NCBI RefSeq assembly: GCF_009697385.1
Contig: NZ_VUNL01000008.1
Coordinates: 1-64,000 of the forward strand
Length of the DNA stretch: 64,000 bases
Direction: 5' to 3'
Source of the DNA: Wylensekiella montiformis
GTDB taxonomy: Bacteria; Bacillota; Negativicutes; Selenomonadales; Selenomonadaceae
Below are positions 18,071-26,557 of this stretch, one piece after another. The first letter of the stretch is position 1, and each line of letters opens with the position of its first letter. The notes below the pieces were generated by a model, which was given only the letters and a program-made list of their open reading frames with translations, had not been told where the DNA came from and did no database searches. The translations under genes were made by a program, and so were the position numbers.

Positions 18071-19030
18071 ATGCAATTGTTAGAGAAATTCAGTCATTTT
18101 ATCTCCAAGTATATGGCGGTTTTTGTCATCTTGGTCGCCGCGGTATCCCTGTTCCAGCCCTGGACATTCAAGTGGGCTGCTCCCAAGATTACTATCTTGC
18201 TCGGCATTGTCATGTTCGGCATGGGCATGACTCTGCGCCTGCGCGATTTTCGGCTCGTTTTCCAACGCCCCAGAGATGTATTCGTCGGAGCGCTGGCTCA
18301 GTTTACGATCATGCCGGGACTTGCCTGGCTGCTTGCCAAGGGCTTCGGGCTGCCGCCTGAGCTGGCTGCCGGTGTCATTCTGGTCGGCACCTGTCCGGGA
18401 GGAACCTCATCCAACGTCATGACCTATCTGGCGCGCGGTGATGTCGCACTCTCTGTGTCCATGACTATGACCACCACGATACTGGCGCCAGTTGTCACTC
18501 CGCTGCTGACCTGGTGGCTGGCTGGAGAATGGGTTGACATTTCTCTCTCTGCCATGATGATGTCCATTGTTCAGGTTGTCATCCTGCCGATCCTTCTCGG
18601 CATCGTCATCAATACGTTTTTCGAAAAAACCGTCCAGAAGCTGGTCAAACTCCTTCCGCTCGTATCGGTCATCGCCATTGTCCTGATCGTCGGAGGTGTC
18701 GTTTCGGTCAGCTCGCAGCGCATCATGGAAACCGGGCTGCTGATTATGCTTGTCGTCATATTGCACAATCTTCTAGGCTATTCTCTCGGTTTTGGCATTG
18801 CCAAGATGCTGCATATGGATCTGGCAAAGGTAAAAGCGATTTCCATCGAAGTCGGTATGCAGAATTCCGGTCTGGCGACCTCGCTGGCCATGCTTCATTT
18901 CGGAGCTGCAGCTGCCATTCCGGGCGCGATCTTCAGCGTGTGGCACAACATCTCCGGATCGCTTGCTGCCAACTATCTGGCCAGCCGGATGAACCGGAAA
19001 AATCAGCACCAGACCGCACCAGCAGATTGA
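18071..19030 (+). CDS. bile acid:sodium symporter family transporter (BASS)
   Basis: Integral membrane protein of 319 residues with about ten hydrophobic segments. Family marks are GTCPGGTSSNVMTYLARGDVA (first 20 residues of the loop), ALSVSMTMTTT, and SIEVGMQNSGLATSLA near residue 255, which form the crossed-helix substrate and sodium site. It is similar in kind to YocS/P3-type bacterial transporters, whose substrates include organic acids such as pantoate; the substrate here is unknown. ATG 18071 follows AAAGGAAGG. It is monocistronic. Confidence 0.88.
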   Translation: MQLLEKFSHFISKYMAVFVILVAAVSLFQPWTFKWAAPKITILLGIVMFGMGMTLRLRDFRLVFQRPRDVFVGALAQFTIMPGLAWLLAKGFGLPPELAAGVILVGTCPGGTSSNVMTYLARGDVALSVSMTMTTTILAPVVTPLLTWWLAGEWVDISLSAMMMSIVQVVILPILLGIVINTFFEKTVQKLVKLLPLVSVIAIVLIVGGVVSVSSQRIMETGLLIMLVVILHNLLGYSLGFGIAKMLHMDLAKVKAISIEVGMQNSGLATSLAMLHFGAAAAIPGAIFSVWHNISGSLAANYLASRMNRKNQHQTAPAD

Positions 19031-19064
19031 TAATCTGACTCCATACGAAAAAGAAAATCACAGT

Positions 19065-19116
19065 TCCATATACAAAAATACGGCTTGCAAATGCAAGCCG
19101 TATTTTTGTATATGGA
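19065..19116. terminator. bidirectional terminator with a 25-bp perfect stem
   Basis: A perfect 25-bp inverted repeat (left arm 19065-19089, right arm 19092-19116) separated by only AA. Each arm contains a run of five A or T, so it gives a GC-rich stem followed by U's in either direction. It lies between the convergent BASS and desulfoferrodoxin genes. Confidence 0.85.
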
Positions 19117-19130
19117 GCCGCAAACAGAAT

Positions 19131-19517
19131 TTAGAACTCCGCCTTCCAAAGTCCATGCAGATTGCAGTAAGCAAACGCCGCCACCGGCTTATCGTCATCC
19201 GTAAGGTGGAAAACAGCTTCCGGAGCGTCACCTGCCTGCAAATGTTTGACCTGACCGCCTTTTTCCGTCTGAAGATGTACCCATTCAATCCGATGCTCCG
19301 GCGTCATCGGATGAGCGGCTGTTCCGATCTGCACAGTCACTTCACAGCCACGGCGGTCAAAAGTAACCACCGGAACATGCTTTTCCTGAGCTGCATCCGT
19401 CGTATTCGGCACCAGTTCCTGCATAGGCTCACCGCAGCAGCTCAATGTCCCCCCGCCTTCAGAGATCAGCCCGACAATATTTCCGCACTTGCCGCAAAGG
19501 AAAAAACGTTTTGCCAT
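19131..19517 (-). CDS. dfx: desulfoferrodoxin (superoxide reductase)
   Basis: Reduces superoxide to peroxide in anaerobes. 128 residues. The N-terminal rubredoxin-like Center I has CGKC and CC (about residues 8-27). Center II ligands are the histidines in EKHVPV and HPMTPEHRIEW and the Cys/His of CNLHG near the C-terminus. It is therefore the two-iron class. ATG 19517 is preceded by GTGGGG. A plausible extended -10 (TGATATAAT, 19586-19578 on the minus strand) lies upstream. It indicates an anaerobic host. Confidence 0.93.
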   Translation of the reverse strand: MAKRFFLCGKCGNIVGLISEGGGTLSCCGEPMQELVPNTTDAAQEKHVPVVTFDRRGCEVTVQIGTAAHPMTPEHRIEWVHLQTEKGGQVKHLQAGDAPEAVFHLTDDDKPVAAFAYCNLHGLWKAEF

Positions 19518-19577
19518 AGTACATTCCCCACTTTCTTTTCGCACAGAAAAAACTGTGATCCTTCTTATTCTATCTTG

Positions 19578-19586
19578 ATTATATCA
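19578..19586 (-). promoter_or_regulatory. extended -10 promoter of dfx
   Basis: On the minus strand TGA precedes TATAAT (19583-19578), with a weak -35 (TGGATT) 17 bases further up. Confidence 0.5.
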
Positions 19587-19649
19587 CACTATTTCCCTGC
19601 AATCCATGTCGCCCGCAGAAAACACGCAAAAACCCTTATATCTCAAGGT

Positions 19650-20555
19650 CTATTTGCATCGGGCATTAAACTTTCGAATCATTTTCTCCGGCTTATAGGA
19701 TTCCTTGGCTTTGCGCAGGCCTTCATGGCCCATATCTTCTTCCCGGTTGATATAAGTCATTGCGCTCCAGTTATTCGCAACATATCCCTGATTAATTGCC
19801 GGATACGCGCCGCGAATATTCGGATCCGCTTTTTCCACATGAACCACCACCGAATCTGTGTTAAGCTGTTCGCCGAAAGTAAAGGCAATAATACGCCCAT
19901 CCAGACGGATGGCTCCTCCGCGGAGTCCAAAATACTCATAATCGTCAAAGACCTCTAAGATAGCCCTGCGCTCCCAGTCGATGAAAGGATCATCCGGCTC
20001 GTCCGTCAGGCGCATCTGATACCAGCTTTCCAATTCCACCCGGCACGCCGGTATAATCTCCTCCGTGATCGCCAAATACTCCGCCTGTGGATACATCTTA
20101 CGAAACGCATTAAGATGATTCTTTTTGGAATGAAGTTTCCGTCCGGACAGTGAAATCAGTTTTTCCGCCAGATAAACGTAATCGAAGTTATCGCGGTCCT
20201 CACGAATATCAAAGGAAGCCCCTTTATACTGTTCCAAAAACTCCGCATAGCCAGATTCCAACCCCACAAATAGGAGCGGGCGGCCGATTTCCTGAAAATA
20301 AGCAAGGAATCGGTCCGTCGCCTCCTGCATCTTTTCTTCCGGACCAAACGGCTGCATGGCCATCAGTGTACCTTCCCACTCACAGGTCATGTAAAGTACG
20401 CCGTTTTCCTCACACCACCGAACATGATAAGGAATCCGCCACATAAACAGATTGGTAAAATTAAAATGGGAATTCTCGTAATAACGGCTGCGGAAATAAC
20501 GATCCAGCAGCGGTTTATCCTGTTTTGTCAAATCATGAAAATCTATGATGCTCAT
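19650..20555 (-). CDS. DUF2156-family protein (GNAT-like fold)
   Basis: 301 residues, no membrane segments. It has the pattern of the soluble lysylphosphatidylglycerol-synthase-like domain (DUF2156): an N-terminal YYENSHFNFTNLFMWRIPY, a basic SGRKLHSKKNHLNAFRK near residue 138, RLDGRIIAFTFGEQL in the second acetyltransferase-like half, and NWSAMTYINREEDMGHEGL near the end. Related proteins may transfer aminoacyl groups, but no substrate can be named. It stands alone between dfx and the DhaM-like gene. Confidence 0.8.
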   Translation of the reverse strand: MSIIDFHDLTKQDKPLLDRYFRSRYYENSHFNFTNLFMWRIPYHVRWCEENGVLYMTCEWEGTLMAMQPFGPEEKMQEATDRFLAYFQEIGRPLLFVGLESGYAEFLEQYKGASFDIREDRDNFDYVYLAEKLISLSGRKLHSKKNHLNAFRKMYPQAEYLAITEEIIPACRVELESWYQMRLTDEPDDPFIDWERRAILEVFDDYEYFGLRGGAIRLDGRIIAFTFGEQLNTDSVVVHVEKADPNIRGAYPAINQGYVANNWSAMTYINREEDMGHEGLRKAKESYKPEKMIRKFNARCK

Positions 20556-20683
20556 CCTCCCGATGACAGCAAGTCTCTATATGTTTCCTCTTTCTGCCCG
20601 TTCCGGCAGAAAAAGATCAGCCATCCATTCTCTTCGTGTACTCAGCTTTCATTATAGCAATCCCGTCAAGAAACGACTGTAAC

Positions 20684-21070
20684 TCACTCACTGATCTTTT
20701 TCATCGCCCTTGCTTCTTCTGCCCGCCGGGCAACTTCTTCAGCATCAGCGCCGCCGGCAGCTGCAACTGCCGCCAGCACGGCGCCTTCAGCCAGCGGACA
20801 GTCCGCCAGAATCAGCTTTTCATCCGGATGCTCCTCAAGAACCGCCTCCACCGTCAGGACAGCGCTGCCGATATCGGCAAGAATCACTGTGCCGTCCGGC
20901 CCATGCACCGCATCAATTGCCTGCCAGATCTTGTCGTAGCTGGTACCAAGGCAGCCATCCTCCAATCCTCCCGCTATCCCGACCGGCACAGTTCCGGCCA
21001 TCATACCAGCCAGTTCACGCACGCCCTCAGCCAGCTTCATACTATGCGATACAATGACAAGCCCCACCAT
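20684..21070 (-). CDS. dhaM: DhaM-like PTS EIIA phosphotransfer protein
   Basis: 128 residues. It starts GLVIVSHSMKLAEGV, where the histidine of VSHS is the expected phosphorylation site, and continues with TVILADIGSAVLTVE, typical of DhaM (EIIA-mannose fold). DhaM passes phosphate from HPr to the DhaL-ADP cofactor of dihydroxyacetone kinase. Neither dhaK nor dhaL is beside it. ATG 21070 follows GAGGAGG. The next upstream gene is purL, 174 bases away on the same strand. Confidence 0.82.
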   Translation of the reverse strand: MVGLVIVSHSMKLAEGVRELAGMMAGTVPVGIAGGLEDGCLGTSYDKIWQAIDAVHGPDGTVILADIGSAVLTVEAVLEEHPDEKLILADCPLAEGAVLAAVAAAGGADAEEVARRAEEARAMKKISE

Positions 21071-21244
21071 AAAAACTCCTCCTCTTTCCTCCGCCTCATG
21101 CATCAGGCAAAAACAGCAATAAAAGGGGGCTGATGCACAAGTCAAAATCCCGAAAACTCATGCCCAACCCCATCAGGACGCCTTTCCCTTACGGAAAAGA
21201 CTCAGACCTATCTTCTTTTCTGCCGGCCTTCACAAAATGAACGC

Positions 21245-24200
21245 TTACCGGTAATATGCCACGCCTGCCTCAAAGAGCTGCTGGTCCTTGCTCCCCGGAA
21301 CATTGCGGGCCACATCAGCACCGATACGCTCCGAATGGCCCATCTTGCCCAGAACGCGACCGTCCGGGCTGGTGATTCCCTCAATCGCATTGACTGAACC
21401 ATTCGGATTAAACGGAATAGCCAGCGATGGATTTCCCACCTCATCTACATACTGCGTAGCGATCTGACCGCGAATACGCATTTTTGCAATAACTTCCTGA
21501 TCCGCTACAAAGCGCCCTTCGCCATGTGATACGGCAATCGTGTGAATGTCGCCCACTTTCACATTATTAAACCACGGCGACAGGTTCGATGCCACTCTCG
21601 TACGAACCATGCAGGAAACATGACGGCCAATGTTATTGTGCGTCAGCGTCGGTGACTGTACATTGAGATCACGAATCTCGCCATAAGGAACCAGCCCCAG
21701 CTTAATCAAAGCCTGAAATCCGTTACAGATTCCCAACATCAGGCCATCCCGCTGATTGAGCAATGTCATAACCTCATCGCGAATACGCGGATTGCGGAAC
21801 ATCGCAGCGATAAATTTACCGGATCCATCTGGTTCATCACCGCCGCTGAACCCTCCCGGCAGCATGACAATCTGCGCCTCCCGGATGCCTCTGACCAGTG
21901 CCTCCACCGTCTCCTCGACCGCGCTGGGCGTCAGATTGCGAACAATAAGTGTCTGTGGATCAGCCCCTGCCCGTTCCCATGCGCGGGCAGAATCATATTC
22001 GCAGTTTGTCCCCGGGAATACCGGGATCAGCACCTTGGGTCGAACCAAATGAAGCTGACCGGAAATGCGCGTCCCCTTATCATAAGGTGCATAAACGGCT
22101 TTCTCCTGACTCCGCGTCTTTACTTGCGTCGGGAAAATCTTCTCCAGCGGCATCGTATAAGCCCGCTCCGCGTCCGACAGCATAATAACGGAGGAATCGC
22201 AAACAATACTTGGCCCATCTGTAGTCTCGCCCAGTTCACGATATCCCGTACCGGCAAGCAGGGAAGATACATCCGTGTTTGGCGCTGCCTCCAACAGAAT
22301 AGAGCCATAATCCGGCTGGAACAAGTCCTCCCGCGGGATAAAAGAAGTAAACCGGAACCCAATGCCATTGCCCAACGCCATTTTGGTAACGGCCGCCGCA
22401 ATGCCTCCAACACCGATGCTCTGAGCAGCAAGCACCTTCTTGCTCGCAGTCATCGCGCTGATTTTTGCCCAGTTTCTGCGCATTTTATCGAACTGAGGCA
22501 AATCCTGTTCATCTTTCGGCGCCGGTACCAGATAAACCTTATTGCCCGGGTACTTAAACTCCGGTGATACAGCAGAATCCGCGGGCATAACATCTACAGC
22601 AAAAGCAGCCAGCGTCGGAGGAACGTGGATATGCTCAAACGTCCCGGACATCGAATCCTTGCCGCCGATTGCAGGGATTTCCATTTCATGCTGGGCCCAC
22701 AGCGCACCAATCAATGCGGCAAAGGGCTTGCCCCATTTTTTCGGATCTTTGCCCAGACTCTCAAAATATTCCTGGAACGTCAGCCGGATTTTATCCGCCC
22801 GGCCGCCGAGCGCCACCATCTTTGCTGCGGCTTCAACGACCGAATACACGGCACCGTGAAAAGGACTCCACTCCATGAAATCCGGATTCAAGCCAAAAGT
22901 CATCGCCGTGGCTGTATTGGTTTCCGCTCCCATCACAGGCAGTTTGGCAACCATACCCTCAGCCGGAGTCAGCTGGCGGCGGCCGCCGAACGGCATCAGT
23001 ACGGTATTGCCGCCGATCGTCGAGTCAAAACGCTCGGCCAGACCTTTCTGGCTGCAGACATTGAGATCCTGAAGGTTCACCGTCCACGCCTTCTCCAGAT
23101 CGGATCCGCAGGCTTTCACTGCCTCAGGAATGCGATGGAGATACCGCTTTGTTTCGTCCGGCATCGGAATCGTCGCGGTAACATGCTGACGGACCCCGTT
23201 CGTATCGAGGAACTCGCGGTTCATCTGAACAATCGGCTTTCCCCGCCATTTCATGATCAAACGAGGCAAAGCAGTAACCTGAGCCACCTCGGTTGCTTCA
23301 AGATTCTCCGCATCAGCAAACTGGACAAAATCAGCCAAATCTTTCGGAGCAAGGACAACGGCCATACGCTCCTGCGATTCGGAAATGGCCAGCTCCGTGC
23401 CGTCCAATCCGGCATATTTTTTCTTGACGGCATCCAGATCAATAACCAACCCGTCTGCCAGTTCGCCGATAGCCACGGCAACACCGCCCGCGCCGAAATC
23501 GTTGCAGCGCTTGATCATGCGGCTGACTTTCGGATTGCGGAACAAACGCTGTATCTTCCGCTCAGTTGGCGGATTTCCCTTCTGAACCTCCGCCCCGCAG
23601 GCCGTCAGGGATTCCTCTGTATGTTCCTTGGACGACCCCGTTGCACCACCGCAGCCGTCACGGCCAGTCCGGCCGCCGACCAGTACGATGAGGTCGCCGG
23701 CTTCCGGCCGTTCGCGCACGACATTGACTTTTGGCGCCGCCGCAATCACTGCACCGATTTCCATGCGTTTTGCCAGATACCCCTCATGGTAAACCTCACG
23801 CACCTGACCGGTCGCCAGTCCGATCTGATTGCCATAAGAGCTGTATCCTGCAGCCGCCCCCAGCGTAATCTTCTTCTGCGGGAGCTTGCCCGGCAGCGTA
23901 TCGCTCAAAGGTCGGCGCGGATCCGCCGCACCAGTCACACGCATCGCCTGATAAACATAGGAACGACCGGACAACGGATCGCGGATCGCGCCGCCAAGAC
24001 AGGTAGCTGCACCGCCAAAGGGTTCAATCTCTGTCGGATGATTGTGTGTTTCATTCTTGAACATCACCAGCCACTCTTCCGGCTTCCCCCCGATATCCGC
24101 CTGAACAACGATACTGCAGGCATTGATTTCCTCCGACTGATCCAGATCCTCCAGCAGTCCCTGCTTCCGCAGCGCCTTCATGCCAATCACAGCAATATCC

Positions 24201-25024
24201 ATCAGCGTCACATCGCGAAGCTTGCTGCCATAGATGTCCTTGCGGTCCTCAAGATATTTATGATAAGCCTTGGTAATGGACGGAGAAAAATAACCGTCCT
24301 CAATATCCACCATGTCGATTGCCGTCGTAAAAGTCGTATGACGGCAATGATCCGACCAATACGTATCAATAACGCGAAGCTCCGTGATCGTCGGCGCCCG
24401 CTTTTCTGTATCACGGAAATACCGCTGACAGAACCGCAGATCTTCAAAACTCATGGCAAAGCCCCGGGCATCCATAAATGCCTGAAGTTCCTCTTCGCCC
24501 ATCTGATTGAATGAGTCCAGAATCTCGACATCCGCGGGTTCCTCATAATGGCGGTCCAGGGATTCCGGTTTCGCCAGCGAAGCCTCCCGGCTTTCTACCG
24601 CATTGATGCAATACGCCTTGATTTTCTCAAACACCTCGCGATCCACATCGCCCACAAGAACGATGACGCGAGCCGTCGCAATGCGCGGACGCTCCTTCTG
24701 CGTGACCAGCTGAACGCACTGCGCCGCCGAATCTGCCGTCTGATCATACTGACCGGGAAGATACTCAACGGCAAACATACGCGAATTCGCAAAATGCGGC
24801 AGCTTTTCCTCATAGACAACATCAACCGGCGGCTCGGAAAAGACCACTGACCGGACTGCATTATATTCCTCGTCCGTCAGCCCCTCTATATCATACCGAT
24901 GAATCATCCGGACTGCCTTCAAGCCCTCAAGCTGAAACGTTTCTTTGATGTCGCTGCAGAGCTGCTGAGCCGGAACGTCAAAAAATCCCTGCTTTTTCTC
25001 TACAAAAATTCTTCTTACCGTCAT
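21245..25024 (-). CDS. purL: phosphoribosylformylglycinamidine synthase, single-chain form
   Basis: Fourth step of purine synthesis, converting FGAR to FGAM with glutamine. About 1259 residues: a PurS-like N-terminal region, a linker, two AIRS/PurL-type domains, and a C-terminal glutamine amidotransferase. The amidotransferase shows VFPGTNCEYDS, the nucleophile block GICNGFQAL, and histidine and glutamate in VSHGEGRF. ATP-site features include FKNETHNHPTEIEPFGGAATC (first 20) and IGGKDSMSG. Firmicutes often split this into PurS, PurQ and PurL; here the proteobacterial/clostridial fused form is used. No other pur gene or purine riboswitch is visible. Confidence 0.95.
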   Translation of the reverse strand: MTVRRIFVEKKQGFFDVPAQQLCSDIKETFQLEGLKAVRMIHRYDIEGLTDEEYNAVRSVVFSEPPVDVVYEEKLPHFANSRMFAVEYLPGQYDQTADSAAQCVQLVTQKERPRIATARVIVLVGDVDREVFEKIKAYCINAVESREASLAKPESLDRHYEEPADVEILDSFNQMGEEELQAFMDARGFAMSFEDLRFCQRYFRDTEKRAPTITELRVIDTYWSDHCRHTTFTTAIDMVDIEDGYFSPSITKAYHKYLEDRKDIYGSKLRDVTLMDIAVIGMKALRKQGLLEDLDQSEEINACSIVVQADIGGKPEEWLVMFKNETHNHPTEIEPFGGAATCLGGAIRDPLSGRSYVYQAMRVTGAADPRRPLSDTLPGKLPQKKITLGAAAGYSSYGNQIGLATGQVREVYHEGYLAKRMEIGAVIAAAPKVNVVRERPEAGDLIVLVGGRTGRDGCGGATGSSKEHTEESLTACGAEVQKGNPPTERKIQRLFRNPKVSRMIKRCNDFGAGGVAVAIGELADGLVIDLDAVKKKYAGLDGTELAISESQERMAVVLAPKDLADFVQFADAENLEATEVAQVTALPRLIMKWRGKPIVQMNREFLDTNGVRQHVTATIPMPDETKRYLHRIPEAVKACGSDLEKAWTVNLQDLNVCSQKGLAERFDSTIGGNTVLMPFGGRRQLTPAEGMVAKLPVMGAETNTATAMTFGLNPDFMEWSPFHGAVYSVVEAAAKMVALGGRADKIRLTFQEYFESLGKDPKKWGKPFAALIGALWAQHEMEIPAIGGKDSMSGTFEHIHVPPTLAAFAVDVMPADSAVSPEFKYPGNKVYLVPAPKDEQDLPQFDKMRRNWAKISAMTASKKVLAAQSIGVGGIAAAVTKMALGNGIGFRFTSFIPREDLFQPDYGSILLEAAPNTDVSSLLAGTGYRELGETTDGPSIVCDSSVIMLSDAERAYTMPLEKIFPTQVKTRSQEKAVYAPYDKGTRISGQLHLVRPKVLIPVFPGTNCEYDSARAWERAGADPQTLIVRNLTPSAVEETVEALVRGIREAQIVMLPGGFSGGDEPDGSGKFIAAMFRNPRIRDEVMTLLNQRDGLMLGICNGFQALIKLGLVPYGEIRDLNVQSPTLTHNNIGRHVSCMVRTRVASNLSPWFNNVKVGDIHTIAVSHGEGRFVADQEVIAKMRIRGQIATQYVDEVGNPSLAIPFNPNGSVNAIEGITSPDGRVLGKMGHSERIGADVARNVPGSKDQQLFEAGVAYYR

Positions 25025-25081
25025 TCGCGATCCTTTCCTCCAACCTGAAAAAACATAAAGCTTACTCGATTATAGATAAAC

Positions 25082-25110
25082 AGGCACAGCAGTCCCCGAC
25101 CACTGTGCCT
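25082..25110 (-). terminator. hairpin between yhcH-like gene and purL
   Basis: AGGCACAG / CTGTGCCT stem with a 13-base loop, followed on the minus strand by GTTTATC. It probably ends the yhcH-like transcript, after which TATAAT (25073-25068, minus strand) may serve purL. Confidence 0.5.
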
Positions 25111-25116
25111 ATTTTA

Positions 25117-25590
25117 TCACAAACTATCCACCGCGACCTTGACCACAACCTTAGTCACTTGTCCCGGCACATCCTCCACCGCACACTGAGGGCAATGAAC
25201 GTCCTCCGGATAAAGCACGGCAAAACGACCGGGCGACAGCACCACACTGCTGTCCGGAACCAAAGATTCATAAAACGTCACATCGCGCTGTGCATCGTAT
25301 TCAGAAGTGATACGCAGATCGGGACTGAGCGGGCACCAGCCCATATATTCTTCCCCCTCGACCACATACTGAATATCCACATACTTGCGATGCGTTTCCG
25401 GACGACAGTCCTCATGACTGCGCGTCATATACCGCTGAAGATTGGCCACGCAGCGATCCCCATCAATCGGATACCGGCCATCTTTCATCTGCGTGAAATC
25501 CCGGGACTGCAGATAAGCCAGTGCCTTCTGAATCTGCTCCGGATAATCCACCCGGCTCTTTTCCAGCGAATCCATGCTGCCGATAAACAT
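25117..25590 (-). CDS. YhcH/YjgK/YiaL family protein
   Basis: 157-residue cupin-like protein of the DUF386 family (E. coli YhcH, EbgC). Marks are MFIGSMDSLEKS at the start, ETHRKYVDIQYVVEGEE and the metal-site block AVLYPEDVHCPQ. Relatives act on sialic acid or other sugar intermediates, possibly as anomerases; the substrate here is unknown. ATG 25590 is preceded by GGGAAGAGGG; an upstream ATG (25626) lacks a ribosome site. Confidence 0.85.
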   Translation of the reverse strand: MFIGSMDSLEKSRVDYPEQIQKALAYLQSRDFTQMKDGRYPIDGDRCVANLQRYMTRSHEDCRPETHRKYVDIQYVVEGEEYMGWCPLSPDLRITSEYDAQRDVTFYESLVPDSSVVLSPGRFAVLYPEDVHCPQCAVEDVPGQVTKVVVKVAVDSL

Positions 25591-25769
25591 GCCATATCCC
25601 TCTTCCCTGTCTATTTTCTCACTCATGGAAAATCCAGTGTTCCAGTACACCAGATTCCATTATCATTGTACCCAAAACCACTGCGTATTGCAAGTCGCGA
25701 AATCCCGCAGGGCCAGACCTCCCCGATGAAAAAAAACATCTCACAGTAAACGGCAAAATGGAAAAACAC

Positions 25770-25799
25770 TTGCCAAAAATCGCAATTTTGTGCTATGAT
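25770..25799 (+). promoter_or_regulatory. promoter of the alaR-alaT T-box leader
   Basis: TTGCCA (25770-25775), 18 bases, TATGAT (25794-25799); transcription would start near 25806. Confidence 0.65.
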
Positions 25800-25805
25800 T
25801 ACGAT

Positions 25806-26038
25806 ATATCGATAGGAAATCAGGCTATGACTGAACGAGTATCTGTCCCCTTTTCCTTCAGAGAGACGGTGTTTGGTGCGAACCGCTGGAAAAAGACAGA
25901 GAATGCTGCTCACGAGCCGCGGAGCCTCTAAAGCCCCGCCGTATGCCGCGTTAAGGCATCAAGAGCGGACCTGCGGGTCCTATTAAGGTGGTACCACGGG
26001 AATAAGCCCTCGTCCTTTACAGGACGAGGGCTTTTATT
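25806..26038 (+). promoter_or_regulatory. T-box leader, probably alanine-specific
   Basis: Stem I has a K-turn-like GGCTATGACTGA, an AGTA element, TCTGTC pairing with GACAGA, and the conserved AGAGAG and TTTGGTGCGAACC motifs. The 3' specifier loop reads GAAT-GCT-G; GCT (25905-25907) is an alanine codon followed by a purine. The T-box AAGGTGGTACCACGGG is at 25985-26000. Its TGGT pairs with an A73 discriminator, as in tRNA-Ala, and argues against Asn (G73) and Cys (U73). The terminator stem AGCCCTCGTCCT/AGGACGAGGGCT (26005-26032) ends in T's. Confidence 0.88.
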
Positions 26039-26077
26039 GATTTGTTAATGTTGAAAGAAAAACTGGGAGGAATCCTT

Positions 26078-26557
26078 ATGCGCGAACTATTAGAACTGCT
26101 GGAACATGACGCCCGCCGGCCAGTCAGCGAGCTGGCATCCATGCTGCACCGCAGCGAATATGAAGTCGAAAGAGACATCAAGGAACTGGAGAAAAACAAG
26201 ATCATCCTTTCCTACAATACACTGATCAACTGGGAAAAATTCGGCGACGACACGGTTACGGCAGTCATTGAAATCAATCTGACTCCGCAGCGGGAAGTCG
26301 GGTTCGATGCCATTGCGGAACGCATCTACCGCTTTGAGGAAGTCCGTACCGTCTATCTCATGAGCGGCAGCTTCGATCTCATGGTCATCATCGAAGGCAA
26401 ATCCTTAAAAGATGTCGCCAATTTTGTGGCCAAGCGCCTCTCGACCATTGACGGCGTCACAGCGACGCGCAGTCACTTTATGCTGAAGCCCTACAAAAAA
26501 GACGGCATTATTATCGATAATGAAGAACGCGATCGCAGATTGGTGGTGACTCCATAA
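26078..26557 (+). CDS. Lrp/AsnC-family transcriptional regulator (AlaR-like)
   Basis: 159 residues: N-terminal winged helix-turn-helix (LLELLEHDARRPVSELASML, about 3-22) and a C-terminal RAM ligand-binding domain (about 65-140, with VRTVYLMSGSFDLMVIIEG). ATG 26078 follows GGGAGG by seven bases. Its stop overlaps the aminotransferase start (TAATG). The pair matches the yugG-yugH (alaR-alaT) arrangement of Bacillus, in which the regulator controls alanine synthesis. The alanine T-box in front fits this. Confidence 0.85.
   Translation: MRELLELLEHDARRPVSELASMLHRSEYEVERDIKELEKNKIILSYNTLINWEKFGDDTVTAVIEINLTPQREVGFDAIAERIYRFEEVRTVYLMSGSFDLMVIIEGKSLKDVANFVAKRLSTIDGVTATRSHFMLKPYKKDGIIIDNEERDRRLVVTP

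Noticed and set aside
22625-24514. 629-codon open frame on the plus strand inside purL
   Set aside because: It is antisense to a clearly conserved PurL and shows no family pattern; high GC at third positions produces such shadows.
25025-25116. Purine riboswitch before purL
   Set aside because: Only a short hairpin and a -10-like box are present; there is no three-way-junction pattern.
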